This document shows positions 1-9,161 of a stretch of DNA of 41,213 nucleotides, in pieces. Origin of the DNA: DATHWB01 sp041744795 (lineage in GTDB: Bacteria > Actinomycetota > Acidimicrobiia > Spongiisociales > ZC4RG35); the NCBI GenBank assembly GCA_041744795.1, contig JBGTKD010000156.1, positions 1 through 41,213 of the forward strand. The letters run 5' to 3'. Position numbers and translations under genes: made by a program. The notes under the pieces are model-generated. The model saw nothing but the letters and a program-made list of their open reading frames with translations, made no database searches and was not told where the DNA came from. Each line of letters begins with the position of its first letter. The stretch's first letter is position 1.

Positions 1-50
1 AGGTCCTCCGACGATGTGGTGAAGGGCAAGTTGCCCACGTATAGCTTCAC
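1..50 (-). CDS. RRM RNA-binding protein, N-terminal fragment
   Basis: Only the first 16 codons lie in the window. Read on the minus strand from GTG (50..48) they give MKLYVGNLPFTTSSED. This contains LYVGNL, the RNP2 motif that opens RNA-recognition-motif proteins. An AGGAG SD sequence at 60..56 sits 5 nt before the GTG, which supports the start. Small single-RRM proteins of bacteria (cyanobacterial Rbp type) bind single-stranded RNA. The gene lies downstream of typA on the same strand, 126 nt away, so it may be co-transcribed or have its own promoter. The family call rests on this short motif alone; the rest of the gene is outside the window. Confidence 0.72.
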   Translation of the reverse strand, partial: MKLYVGNLPFTTSSED

Positions 51-55
51 TGGAT

Positions 56-60
56 CTCCT
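56..60 (-). promoter_or_regulatory. SD sequence of the RRM gene
   Basis: AGGAG on the minus strand, 5 nt before a GTG codon. It decides the start of the truncated RRM gene, which is otherwise too short to be called as an ORF. Confidence 0.6.
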
Positions 61-176
61 CAGATCGTTGCCTTGTCCGGCCAAAGCGGAACTCGTCGAG
101 CGAAGCCACCGTCTCTGCATCCTGACGGCGTGCAATCTAGATCGTCACGACCAAACCCGCCACCCGAAGATGGCTC

Positions 177-2009
177 TTATCGTTTGGCGGCCAACTTGCG
201 GTCGCTCTCGGTCAGGTGTCGTTTGCGCACGCGAATCTGCTTCGGGGTCACTTCGACAAGCTCGTCATCGGCAATCCACTCGATTGCAGACTCCAACGTG
301 TGTCGACGCGGGGGTACAAGTTTGATCGCTTCGTCCGATGAAGCGGCTCGCACGTTTGTCAGCTGTTTGCCCTTCGCAGGATTGGCGGTCAGCTCATGGG
401 GTCGGGAGCACTCACCGATAATCATCCCCTCATAAACGCTTTCACCCGGCCCGACAAAGAGCTCCCCACGCTTCTGGAGATTGTCTAAGGCGAAGGCCGT
501 GGACTCCCCCCGCCTGTCAGAAACCATCGCTCCGCCACTTCTATGCGGCAACTCACCTGCCCAGGGCATCCACCCGTCGTGGTGCTGGTGCACGAGGGCT
601 GTGCCTCTGGTGGCGGTCATCATGAGCGACCTGAAACCCAACAGCCCGCGAGCGGGAGCCACGAGCGTGACGATGGTCCGGCCCCTGTCGCCTGGTCGCA
701 GATCGGTGACATGTCCTTTGCGGGGAGAGACTGCCTGGCTGATGGTGCCGACGTACTCGTCGGGAACATCGATAACGGCCCTCTCGACCGGCTCCTGGGG
801 CTTGCCGTCGATCTCGCGCAAGACGACCTCGGGTCTACTGACCTGAAGCTCGAAACCCTCTCGTCGCATCGACTCGATCAGGACAGCCAACTGAAGTTCA
901 CCGCGTCCCGCGACCTCGATGACTTCCGGCGAGCTGGTAGGTCCAATGCGAATGGACACGTTGCCCAGAACCTCTCGCTCCAAGCGTTCCTTGATTTGTC
1001 GCGAAGTGAGCTTGGTCCCGTCCTTTCCCGCCAAAGGCGAGGTGTTGACCCCAAAGGTCATGCGGAGGACGGGCTCGTCCACTGTGATCCGAGGCAGCGG
1101 CACGGGGTTGGTGGGATCAGCGATCGTGTCGCCGATCTCGACCTCTGGGAACCCACCCACTATGAACAAATCGCCTGCCGGGAGGCTCTCGGTCTCTTGG
1201 CGGCCGAGGCCTGAGAAGGCCAGTAGGTGGGCAAGGCGCCTTTTGACAGGTGGTTCATCCTCTCCGGCATGACAGAGGGCGACCATCGACCCAACGGTCA
1301 TGGTTCCCTGCACCACCCTGCCAATAGCGAGGCGGCCGAGGTAGTCAGAGGCGTCAAGGTTCGACACAAGCGCCTGGAGCGGAGCAGTCGGATCCCCTGA
1401 GGGGGGCGGAACGGTCTCGATGATGGCGTCCAGAAGAACACTGAGATCGGCGTCCTCGGGTGGCATTCCTATTCCCGCCATTGCCCTTCCCTCGCGGGCG
1501 ATGACACTGAACACCGGGAAGTCGACATGTTCTTCGGGAACTTCGAGGTCGAAGAACAACTCATAGATCTCGTCGACGACCGCCTCGGCGCGCGCGTCGG
1601 CTCGGTCGACCTTGTTGACGACGACAACCGCAGGGATGTCCAAGGCAATTGCCTTGGAGAGCACATAACGGGTTTGGGGCATCGGACCCTCGGCGGCGTC
1701 CACCAACAAAAGGACGCCGTCGACGAGGGTGAGAGCTCGCTCCACTTCACCACCGAAGTCGGCGTGACCGGGCGTGTCGACGAGGTTGATCTTCACGCCC
1801 TTCCAATGGATGGAGGCAGCTTTGGCGAGGATGGTGATGCCCCGCTCACGTTCCTGATCGTTCGAATCCATCACCCGGTCAACGAGAGTCTCGTGCGCGG
1901 CAAATACGCCAGCCGACTGCAGCATTGCGTCGACGAGCGTGGTCTTCCCGTGATCGACATGCGCGATAAGCGCGACGTTCCGGAACGGAGCGGAGGAATC
2001 ACCCGACAT
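177..2009 (-). CDS. typA: GTP-binding protein TypA/BipA
   Basis: A ribosome-associated translational GTPase of the EF-G/LepA superfamily, involved in ribosome assembly and stress adaptation. At 610 aa it has the usual TypA length. The N-terminal G domain shows the P-loop AHVDHGKTT (residues 16-24), the switch I RGIT motif, DTPGH and the NKVD guanine-specificity motif. EF-G-like domains II, III and V follow, then the TypA-specific C-terminal domain. The ATG at 2009 is preceded by GAGGA (2020..2016) with 6 nt spacing, so this gene uses an SD sequence, unlike many of its neighbours. It is divergent from the unknown gene at 2135, with a 125-bp spacer in which I see no clear -35/-10 pair, and is followed on its own strand by the RRM gene. 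Confidence 0.96.
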   Translation of the reverse strand: MSGDSSAPFRNVALIAHVDHGKTTLVDAMLQSAGVFAAHETLVDRVMDSNDQERERGITILAKAASIHWKGVKINLVDTPGHADFGGEVERALTLVDGVLLLVDAAEGPMPQTRYVLSKAIALDIPAVVVVNKVDRADARAEAVVDEIYELFFDLEVPEEHVDFPVFSVIAREGRAMAGIGMPPEDADLSVLLDAIIETVPPPSGDPTAPLQALVSNLDASDYLGRLAIGRVVQGTMTVGSMVALCHAGEDEPPVKRRLAHLLAFSGLGRQETESLPAGDLFIVGGFPEVEIGDTIADPTNPVPLPRITVDEPVLRMTFGVNTSPLAGKDGTKLTSRQIKERLEREVLGNVSIRIGPTSSPEVIEVAGRGELQLAVLIESMRREGFELQVSRPEVVLREIDGKPQEPVERAVIDVPDEYVGTISQAVSPRKGHVTDLRPGDRGRTIVTLVAPARGLLGFRSLMMTATRGTALVHQHHDGWMPWAGELPHRSGGAMVSDRRGESTAFALDNLQKRGELFVGPGESVYEGMIIGECSRPHELTANPAKGKQLTNVRAASSDEAIKLVPPRRHTLESAIEWIADDELVEVTPKQIRVRKRHLTESDRKLAAKR

Positions 2010-2134
2010 GGGTATTCCTCATGGTACCGGCCCCAGAAACCTCAAAGTACGGCTCGCGACGGGCGCAGTGATGCTTGTCAGACTGATCGCCGCCTGATCG
2101 CACCACTAGCCGTAGGCGTGGCACACTCAGTCGG

Positions 2135-3460
2135 ATGTTCGACCCCACATATATCGCAGATGTCCTAGCCGGGCGCGCACAGGTCGAATGGTTCACACCG
2201 TCCCGGCAGACAGAAGACTTCGTCGCTGGCCCGGCGGATATTTACGTCCACACTTCCGACGGAACAGTGACCTGGGGATGGTCGTTCGAGCCGATCCCCG
2301 TTGACCCTGCGGGAAGACGGTTCAGACGGTTCCGACACCAGGAGGGTTGGGCGATGCTCACCGATTGGGACGACCCTGAAACAGTATTTCTTCCGGCCGT
2401 CAGCGAGATCCACACGGTGTCAGACCCGTCAGGGGCCATCCTTCATTCGCTGGCGATCGAGGCAGGCAACGCACCGGGAAGCGGCGACGCGTACTCGCTT
2501 CAAAAGGCCGCAGATTCGGGTGGGACCTACCACTTGGATATTGCTTGGCAGCTGGAGTCCGTTTCTAAGGCCCTGGCGTTGTGGTGCGAGATCTTCCTCG
2601 GATCCGCAATCGAGTTCGCGGGAAGGGCGCCAACTCCGGACGAGCGAGCGGCCGTCGAATCACTGATCGAAGAACCCGAAGCGGTGGCATCGGTCGACAG
2701 TGACCCGCTCGGCTACGACGACGAAATAGCGGCACTAATCGAGGGTTACGACGACGTGTTCTGGTTCCAGGCCGACTTGAGCTGGCCCGATCGGGACGAC
2801 AACGAGGCTTTTCGTGATCGGGTGGATGTCCGGATCAGGGACAGTGACGGAGTCGACACCTGGCTGCTCTCGATCGAACCCCTTGACGGAACGACCGGCC
2901 ACCTTCTCGAAGACGGTGGCTTGGTGGTCTTCGATGCCGAAGATCCCAGCTTGGTGAAACTCGGCTGGGATCGAATGGTCCTAGCCGTCAGCGTCCAACA
3001 GACCGGGTTCGAGCCTGCCGGTGTGGCAGTGCCGCTTGGAATGGGCCCTGGGACCGAGCAGTGGGAAGAGCTGCGGCGAGTGCGCTCGGAGAACCCGGAT
3101 TCGGTGATCATCCACGCCCCTGCCTGGAGCGAGACCCGGATATCTCTGGCACTCACCGAGTGGGCGTCCGCCTGGGCCGGCGCATCACCCCGTTTCGTCT
3201 ACGACTTCGACGATCCAGTCAGCCAGGCTGCGATCGAGGCAAACAACCTGCTCGAATCTGCGGCCCCCGCTGCGAAGTCGATCCGGACCGCCACACGCCA
3301 AATCTGTGTTCACACTGACGACGTGATCTCGCCTCTCGAAGATCCCCTCCCATGCGGCGCTGCCGCCGTTGCCTATTACCGCTCCGATGACGAAATGGTC
3401 CTCGTCTGCGACAAACATTCCCCGGCCCGAGTGAAACTGACCACTCTTCTAAGGGCCTAA
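2135..3460 (+). CDS. Unknown protein with internal duplication and C-terminal CCCH cluster
   Basis: I do not recognise this 441-aa acidic protein. It has no signal peptide or membrane segment and should be cytosolic. Residues about 7-155 and 197-348 look like two diverged copies of one module. Each has an I-A-x-L/V start, a hydrophobic W/F strand, a D-G-V-x-T/W-x-W stretch leading to S-I/F-E-P, a D-x-x-D/E-D-P loop and a terminal W-x-E-x-x-x-x-L-A-L helix. The tail carries C391, C407, C425 and H428 (C-x15-C-x17-C-x2-H), a plausible zinc site. The ATG at 2135 has no SD; a CACACT hexamer ends 7 nt upstream, so transcription may be leaderless. It runs 33 bp ahead of hutH in the same direction and could be co-transcribed with the hut genes, but nothing in it indicates a role in histidine metabolism. 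Confidence 0.8.
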   Translation: MFDPTYIADVLAGRAQVEWFTPSRQTEDFVAGPADIYVHTSDGTVTWGWSFEPIPVDPAGRRFRRFRHQEGWAMLTDWDDPETVFLPAVSEIHTVSDPSGAILHSLAIEAGNAPGSGDAYSLQKAADSGGTYHLDIAWQLESVSKALALWCEIFLGSAIEFAGRAPTPDERAAVESLIEEPEAVASVDSDPLGYDDEIAALIEGYDDVFWFQADLSWPDRDDNEAFRDRVDVRIRDSDGVDTWLLSIEPLDGTTGHLLEDGGLVVFDAEDPSLVKLGWDRMVLAVSVQQTGFEPAGVAVPLGMGPGTEQWEELRRVRSENPDSVIIHAPAWSETRISLALTEWASAWAGASPRFVYDFDDPVSQAAIEANNLLESAAPAAKSIRTATRQICVHTDDVISPLEDPLPCGAAAVAYYRSDDEMVLVCDKHSPARVKLTTLLRA

Positions 3461-3478
3461 AGCGCCCAGGCGATGCGT

Positions 3479-3484
3479 TACTTT
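3479..3484 (+). promoter_or_regulatory. Possible -10 element before hutH
   Basis: TACTTT lies 9 nt before the ATG at 3494, and there is no SD. This fits near-leaderless transcription and favours the 3494 start over the ATG at 3473, which overlaps this element. I see no clear -35. Confidence 0.4.
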
Positions 3485-3493
3485 GCGGACGAC

Positions 3494-5029
3494 ATGACAC
3501 TCTTGGAACTCAACGGCCGGGGCCTGACGCCCGCCGATGTCGTCGAGGTCGCTCGCCTTGACAAGCGCGTTCGGCTGGGTTCAGACGCCGTAGCGGCGAT
3601 GGATCGCGCAGCAGCGACTGTCACAGACCTGGCAGCAGGGGCGAGTCCCGCCTACGGGGTTTCGACGGGATTCGGATCCCTAGCGAACACCTCCATCCCC
3701 ACCGACCGCCGGGCCGAACTGCAACGAGCGATCGTGCGATCCCACGCCGCCGGGATCGGCCGGCCGGTGGAGCGCGAAGTGGTCCGGGCGATGATGCTTC
3801 TCCGAGCACGAACCCTGGCGATGGGCTACTCCGGCGCCCGGCCGCTGGTGGCCGAAGCGATGATCGACCTCTTGAACGCCGGAGTCACACCGGTAGTGCC
3901 CGAGTTCGGGTCACTGGGCGCTTCCGGCGACCTGGCTCCGTTATCTGCGTGCGCGCTTGTGCTCATAGGAGAAGGATCGGCAACGGATGCAGCGGAATCC
4001 GTGATCAGCGGGACCGAAGCAATGCGGCGGGCGGGCCGGGAGCCGTTGGAATTGACGGCTAAGGAAGGGTTGGCCCTCATCAATGGGACGGACGGGATGC
4101 TGGGAATGCTCGTCCTCGCCCTGGCCGACATCGAGAACCTCTTGCGGGTCGCAGACATCGCCGCCGCCATCACCGTGGAAGGGCTGCTGGGAACAGACCG
4201 TCCTTTCGCCGCCGATCTGCAAGAACTTCGACCCCAGGTCGGCCAGGCGGTCAGTGCAGCAAACCTGATGGGACTTCTAGCCGGGTCTGAAATCGTCGCT
4301 TCTCACAGACAAGGCGACGACCGGGTCCAGGACGCCTACTCGTTGCGCTGCACACCCCAAGTGCATGGCTCGGTACGCGACATCGTCGGCTTTGCCAACC
4401 GAATCGCCGCCATCGAATTGGACTCCGCGATCGACAACCCGATGATTCTTCCGGACGGACGCGTCGAGTCATGCGGAAACTTCCACGGCGCGCCCCTGGC
4501 CCACGCCGCCGACTATCTAGCGGTCGCAATTGCGGACCTCGGTGCCCTCTCAGAGCGGCGAACCGATCGGATGATGGACACCAACCGGTCCCACGGGCTT
4601 CCGGCGTTTCTCACCGAAGACGCCGGGGTCAACTCGGGGATGATGATCGCCCACTACACCCAGGCCGCAATGACAGCCGAGAACCGCCGGCTCGCCACAC
4701 CTGCGTCTGTGGACTCGATTCCAACGAGCGCCCTCCAGGAGGATCACGTATCTCTCGGGTGGTCCGCCTGTCGCAAGCTTCGCACTGCGGTCGACAACCT
4801 TCGCGCCATCCTGGCGATTGAGATTGTGTGTGGAGCCCGGGCGCTCGATCTCCGAGCACCGCTCACCCCGGCGCCCGGGACCGGAGCGGCGCGTGACGCT
4901 TTGCGGACAGTCGTGCCCGGTCCTGGTCCTGACCGTTGGCTTGCGCCCGAGTTGGAAGCCGCAGTCAACGTGCTGCGGGACGAACGGCTCACGACTGCCG
5001 TGAGGGAGGCGGGCATCGACCTTTCATGA
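3494..5029 (+). CDS. hutH: Histidine ammonia-lyase
   Basis: Deaminates L-histidine to trans-urocanate, the first step of histidine breakdown. The MIO cofactor tripeptide Ala143-Ser144-Gly145 is present in GSLGASGDLAPLS, and the active-site Tyr54 lies in YGVSTGFG. The family Q-D-x-Y-S-x-R-C-x-P-Q motif and the E-x-D-N-P motif are also there. At 511 aa the length is normal. I chose ATG 3494 because homologues begin M-x-x-L-x-L-x-G with no extension; an upstream in-frame ATG at 3473 would add 7 residues. The stop overlaps the next start as ATGA, so HutH and HutF are translationally coupled. It is the first gene of a five-gene cassette. Confidence 0.97.
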   Translation: MTLLELNGRGLTPADVVEVARLDKRVRLGSDAVAAMDRAAATVTDLAAGASPAYGVSTGFGSLANTSIPTDRRAELQRAIVRSHAAGIGRPVEREVVRAMMLLRARTLAMGYSGARPLVAEAMIDLLNAGVTPVVPEFGSLGASGDLAPLSACALVLIGEGSATDAAESVISGTEAMRRAGREPLELTAKEGLALINGTDGMLGMLVLALADIENLLRVADIAAAITVEGLLGTDRPFAADLQELRPQVGQAVSAANLMGLLAGSEIVASHRQGDDRVQDAYSLRCTPQVHGSVRDIVGFANRIAAIELDSAIDNPMILPDGRVESCGNFHGAPLAHAADYLAVAIADLGALSERRTDRMMDTNRSHGLPAFLTEDAGVNSGMMIAHYTQAAMTAENRRLATPASVDSIPTSALQEDHVSLGWSACRKLRTAVDNLRAILAIEIVCGARALDLRAPLTPAPGTGAARDALRTVVPGPGPDRWLAPELEAAVNVLRDERLTTAVREAGIDLS

Positions 5030-6342
5030 CCCGGCAGATCTGGTGCGAATACGCCTGGCTGGAAGGCGACTCTCCGGATGAATCCGTCTTGCTGGCGATC
5101 GAAGACGGGCGGTTTGTCTCGGTCGAGGCAGGTGTCTCGCCCGGGGGCATCGAGCGAAAACACGGGCTGAGCTTTCCAGGGTTTGCCAATGCCCACAGCC
5201 ACGCATTCCACCGAGCGCTACGCGGCAGGACCCACGCGGAGGGCGGGGACTTCTGGACGTGGCGAGAAAAGATGTACCGGCTCGCCGCCCGTCTCGACCC
5301 TGCCGCCTACTTTCGCCTAGCCCGAGCCACATTCTCGGAGATGGTGATGGCCGGTTACACGACAGTGGCCGAGTTCCATTACCTCCATCACGGACCGGCA
5401 GGGCGCCCGTACGAAGATCCGAACGAGATGGGACTGAGCATCCTCGCGGCAGCTCGGGACGCCGGCATCCGGGTCACCTTGTTGGACACCTGCTATCTCC
5501 ACGGCGGCATCGGGCGAGAACTTGACGTCATCCAACGGCGATTCGGTGACTCGACGGTGGAGGGCTGGATCGAACGGACATCGCACCTGCGACCGACGGA
5601 AGGGGCCGTGATCGGCGCGGCCATTCACTCGGTTCGCGCCTGCACTCCGGACGAGATCGCGGAAATGGCCGAACATGTCTCAGTCGGTCCGCTCCACGCC
5701 CACGTCTCCGAACAACCCAAAGAGAACGACGACTGCCTCGCCGCCTACGGTGCCACTCCGACAGAGATCTTCTCACGCTCAGGTGCACTAAGGCCTGGAT
5801 TCACAGCCGTACACGCCACCCACTTGACGCAGGGAGACCGATCACTGCTCGGACAGTCTGAGTCGACCGTGTGCGTTTGTCCGACCACCGAACGCGACCT
5901 TGCAGACGGGGTAGGCGACAGTCGCGCGCTACTCGACAACGGAGTGATGTTGAGTCTGGGAAGCGACTCGAACGCGACGATCGATGCGTTCGACGAGGCA
6001 AGGAGCCTTGAGCTCCACGAGCGGATCGCCACGATGCAGCGGGGGCGGTTCACAGTGCAGGAACAGCTGGCCGCCCTCACAGATCACTCTTCGCTCGGAT
6101 GGCCCGACGCCGGCTCGATCCGGCCGGGAAACCGGGCAGACCTTGTCACAGTCGACCTCGACTCGGTCAGGCTGGCAGGATCGTCTTTACAGACAATGCT
6201 GCCCACCGTGATCCATGCCGGTAGCCCCGCGGACATCACTGCCGTGATGATCGACGGCGTCGACCGGGTGGCAGACGGGCGATACACGGCAGGCGACGTC
6301 GGCCGGGAGTTTTCCGATCTCTTGCCGAGACTGTTCACATGA
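5026..6342 (+). CDS. hutF: Formimidoylglutamate deiminase
   Basis: An amidohydrolase-superfamily enzyme that converts N-formimidoyl-L-glutamate to N-formyl-L-glutamate and ammonia. It marks the five-step, HutF/HutG-type histidine pathway. It is 438 aa long. Metal-binding His57 and His59 sit in GFANAHSHAFH; further His residues occur in HAHVSEQ and AVHATH, and the metal Asp in LGSDSN. Those last motifs, with the RALRGR segment, separate HutF from generic deaminases. The ATG at 5026 overlaps the hutH stop by 4 nt (ATGA); the longer reading from 4936 would run deep into hutH and is not credible. It overlaps hutI by the same ATGA arrangement. Confidence 0.95.
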   Translation: MTRQIWCEYAWLEGDSPDESVLLAIEDGRFVSVEAGVSPGGIERKHGLSFPGFANAHSHAFHRALRGRTHAEGGDFWTWREKMYRLAARLDPAAYFRLARATFSEMVMAGYTTVAEFHYLHHGPAGRPYEDPNEMGLSILAAARDAGIRVTLLDTCYLHGGIGRELDVIQRRFGDSTVEGWIERTSHLRPTEGAVIGAAIHSVRACTPDEIAEMAEHVSVGPLHAHVSEQPKENDDCLAAYGATPTEIFSRSGALRPGFTAVHATHLTQGDRSLLGQSESTVCVCPTTERDLADGVGDSRALLDNGVMLSLGSDSNATIDAFDEARSLELHERIATMQRGRFTVQEQLAALTDHSSLGWPDAGSIRPGNRADLVTVDLDSVRLAGSSLQTMLPTVIHAGSPADITAVMIDGVDRVADGRYTAGDVGREFSDLLPRLFT

Positions 6343-7511
6343 GCGTGGTCATAGATCGGATCGGCGAGCTCGTCACGAACGATCCCGAGCACAGCGGACT
6401 TCTGGGCATCGTCAACGACGCGGCTGTGGTGTTCGAGAACGGCCGCATTATCGCCGTCGGCCTCGCAGGAACGCTGGACGCGGACAGGCGGATCGACGCA
6501 GACGGAGCCGCTCTACTCCCCGGATTTGTCGACTCTCACACTCATCTCGTTTTCGCCGGCGACCGATCCGCCGAGTTCACAGCCCGCATGGCGGGCGAGC
6601 CCTATCGAGCCGCAGGTATTACAAGCACGGTGGCCGCCACGCGAGATGCCTCGGATGACGTTCTCCGCCAGTTGGTGCTCCGCCGCATCCGCCAGGGTCA
6701 CTCGGGAGGCACGACCCATATGGAGGTCAAGTCCGGTTACGGCCTCACCACCGAGTCAGAGCTCCGCCTGTTACAAGTGGCAAACGAGGTGACAGACGAC
6801 GTCACTTTTCTTGGCGCCCATGTCGTACCGGAAGGATTCTCCGCCGACGAGTACACCGCGTTGGTCGTGGGTTCGATGCTCGAAGCTTGCGCGCCCCATG
6901 CGCGATGGATAGATGTCTTCTGCGAGGTGGAAGCCTTCGACGAGGACCAGTCACGCGCGGTGCTGATGGCCGGACAACAGGCCGGCCTCGTTCCGCGGGT
7001 CCACGCCAATCAATTGGGCCCGGGGCCAGGGGTCCGACTCGCAGTAGAAGTGGGGGCTGCCTCGGCGGATCACTGCACACACCTGACCGACGATGACGTC
7101 GAACTCCTCGCCTCATCGAGCACCGTCGCGACCCTTCTCCCCGCTGCCGACTTCTCAACCAAACAGCCCTATCCGGATGCTCGCCGACTACTCGATGCAG
7201 GAGCGACGGTGGCCATCGCCTCGAACTGCAATCCGGGATCGTCGAACACGACATCGATCGCGTTCTGCCTCGCTCTCGCTGTGCGCGAGATGGGAATGAC
7301 AGCCGCCGAGGCCGTGTGGGGCGCCACCGCGGGTGGCGCAGCCGCGCTCCGACGTTCCGATATCGGTCAGATTCGAGTTGGAGCAAGGGCCGACCTGCAC
7401 CTCCTCGATGCACCCAGCCACAGTCACCTGATCTATCAGCCGGGCGTGGCTCTCACCTCCATCACGATCGTCGGCGGCGAAGTCGTCTCCCTACCAAAAG
7501 GAACCTCATGA
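6339..7511 (+). CDS. hutI: Imidazolonepropionase, metal-ligand Asp replaced by Asn
   Basis: Hydrolyses 4-imidazolone-5-propionate to N-formimidoyl-L-glutamate, the substrate of HutF. At 390 aa it is close to family length. Metal-binding His67 and His69 (DSHTH), substrate-binding residues in MEVKSGYGL, His222 (RVHANQ) and the SADHCTHL segment are all present. The family motif with Asp before x-N-P-G, whose Asp is the fourth metal ligand, reads S-N296-C-N-P-G here. The codon is AAC at 7224-7226. The reading frame is intact and the rest is well conserved, so this is not a decayed gene. Both ends overlap neighbours as ATGA (hutF upstream, hutU downstream). Identity is secure; the effect of N296 on activity is not. 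Confidence 0.94.
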   Translation: MSVVIDRIGELVTNDPEHSGLLGIVNDAAVVFENGRIIAVGLAGTLDADRRIDADGAALLPGFVDSHTHLVFAGDRSAEFTARMAGEPYRAAGITSTVAATRDASDDVLRQLVLRRIRQGHSGGTTHMEVKSGYGLTTESELRLLQVANEVTDDVTFLGAHVVPEGFSADEYTALVVGSMLEACAPHARWIDVFCEVEAFDEDQSRAVLMAGQQAGLVPRVHANQLGPGPGVRLAVEVGAASADHCTHLTDDDVELLASSSTVATLLPAADFSTKQPYPDARRLLDAGATVAIASNCNPGSSNTTSIAFCLALAVREMGMTAAEAVWGATAGGAAALRRSDIGQIRVGARADLHLLDAPSHSHLIYQPGVALTSITIVGGEVVSLPKGTS

Positions 7512-9160
7512 CTCCACGCACTATCACGGCCCCGCGCGGTTCGGATCTGACTTGCCGATCATGGCCGCAGGAGGCTGCGTACCGGATGTTGCAGAACAAT
7601 CTGGATCCCGACGTGGCAGAAAGGCCAGACGACCTGGTCGTGTATGGAGGAACCGGTCGGGCGGCGCGCAGCTGGGAAGCACTCGACGCGATGCTCCGCA
7701 CTCTCACGACCCTGGCAGACGACGAGACGATGCTGGTCCAGTCGGGCAAGCCGGTAGGGGTGATGCGGACCCATGAGTGGGCGCCAAGAGTCCTAATCGC
7801 CAACTCGAACCTTGTTCCCGAATGGGCCACCTGGGACGAGTTCCGACGCCTCGAGCACCTGGGGCTCACGATGTACGGTCAGATGACCGCCGGATCATGG
7901 ATCTACATCGGCACACAGGGCATTCTGCAGGGCACCTACGAGTGCTTCGCAGCCATCGCCCGCAAGCGGTTCGCCGGAACCCTCGCTGGAACCATCACCG
8001 TCACCGCAGGCTTGGGAGGAATGGGCGGTGCGCAGCCTCTCGCCGTCACCATGAACGGCGGAGTAGCTCTCTGCGTGGAGGTCGACCCGTGGCGGGCTCA
8101 ACGTCGAGTCGAAACCCGCTATCTAGACCTCGTCGCCGACGACCACACCCACGCCGTCGAGTTGTGCCTTTCAGCCAAGAGGGACAGACGCCCGCTGTCG
8201 GTTGGTCTGGTAGGCAACGCCGCCCAGGTCCTGCCCCGTTTGCTGGCCGAGGGCTTCGAAGCCGACATAGTCACGGACCAGACCTCAGCCCACGACCCGC
8301 TCAGCTACATCCCGGCTGACCTGACGCCGGAGGCCGCCGCGCGCCTGGCCGCAACCGAGCCGGACGAGTACGTACGTCGGTCGCGGGCGTCGATGGTCAG
8401 CCACGTCGAGGCGATGGTTGGCTTCATGGACGTTGGGGCCGAGGTCTTCGACTATGGCAACAGTCTGCGAGCCGAAGCACAGCTCGGCGGCTACGACAGA
8501 GCTTTCGACTATCCCGGTTTCCTGCCCGCGTACATTCGCCCGCTGTTCTGTGAAGGTAAGGGCCCGTTCCGATGGGTGGCGCTCTCCGGCGATCCCGCCG
8601 ATATTGCTGCCACCGATCAAGCGGTCCTCGAGGAATTCCCCAACGACGAGGCACTCCATCGGTGGATCCAACTGGCAGGCGAACGAGTCGCCTTCCAGGG
8701 CCTACCCGCCCGCATCTGCTGGCTGGGATATGGAGAGCGGCACCGTCTCGGGCTCCGATTCAACGAGATGGTGAGGCGAGGCGAGGTGTCGGCTCCGATC
8801 GTCATAGGGCGAGATCACCTCGACTCGGGCTCGGTGGCATCCCCCTATAGGGAAACCGAAGATATGGCTGACGGCTCGGACGCTATCGCCGACTGGCCGC
8901 TGCTCAACGGGTTGATCAATACGGCATCGGGCGCGACTTGGGTGAGCATCCATCATGGGGGCGGAGTCGGTATCGGAAGGTCGATCCACGCTGGCCAGGT
9001 GAGCCTGGCGGACGGAACCGAGCTGGCAGCCGAAAAACTCGAGCGGGTCCTGATCAACGACCCTGGGATGGGCGTGATCCGCCATGTCGACGCCGGATAC
9101 GACGAAGCAACGACGGTTGCTAACGAACGGGGTGTTCGCATCCCGATGGCGGAGGGCTGA
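7508..9160 (+). CDS. hutU: Urocanate hydratase
   Basis: NAD-dependent urocanase, which hydrates urocanate to imidazolonepropionate, the second step of the pathway. At 550 aa it has the standard length. Diagnostic stretches are VYGGTGRAAR, a MYGQMTAGSW segment, GTITVTAGLGGMGGAQPL of the Rossmann-like NAD-binding domain, DQTSAHDPL, and the C-terminal HHGGGVGIG with GQVSLADGT. The start is ATG 7508, overlapping the hutI stop as ATGA; the in-frame extension from 7316 lies within hutI. Only one base separates its TGA from the GTG of the deformylase-like gene, so the two are almost certainly co-translated. Confidence 0.97.
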   Translation: MTPRTITAPRGSDLTCRSWPQEAAYRMLQNNLDPDVAERPDDLVVYGGTGRAARSWEALDAMLRTLTTLADDETMLVQSGKPVGVMRTHEWAPRVLIANSNLVPEWATWDEFRRLEHLGLTMYGQMTAGSWIYIGTQGILQGTYECFAAIARKRFAGTLAGTITVTAGLGGMGGAQPLAVTMNGGVALCVEVDPWRAQRRVETRYLDLVADDHTHAVELCLSAKRDRRPLSVGLVGNAAQVLPRLLAEGFEADIVTDQTSAHDPLSYIPADLTPEAAARLAATEPDEYVRRSRASMVSHVEAMVGFMDVGAEVFDYGNSLRAEAQLGGYDRAFDYPGFLPAYIRPLFCEGKGPFRWVALSGDPADIAATDQAVLEEFPNDEALHRWIQLAGERVAFQGLPARICWLGYGERHRLGLRFNEMVRRGEVSAPIVIGRDHLDSGSVASPYRETEDMADGSDAIADWPLLNGLINTASGATWVSIHHGGGVGIGRSIHAGQVSLADGTELAAEKLERVLINDPGMGVIRHVDAGYDEATTVANERGVRIPMAEG

Positions 9161-9161
9161 C

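Noticed and set aside
1527..2168. 213-codon open frame antisense to typA
   Set aside because: It mirrors the conserved GTPase domain on the other strand, has no recognisable motif, and overlaps the next real gene.
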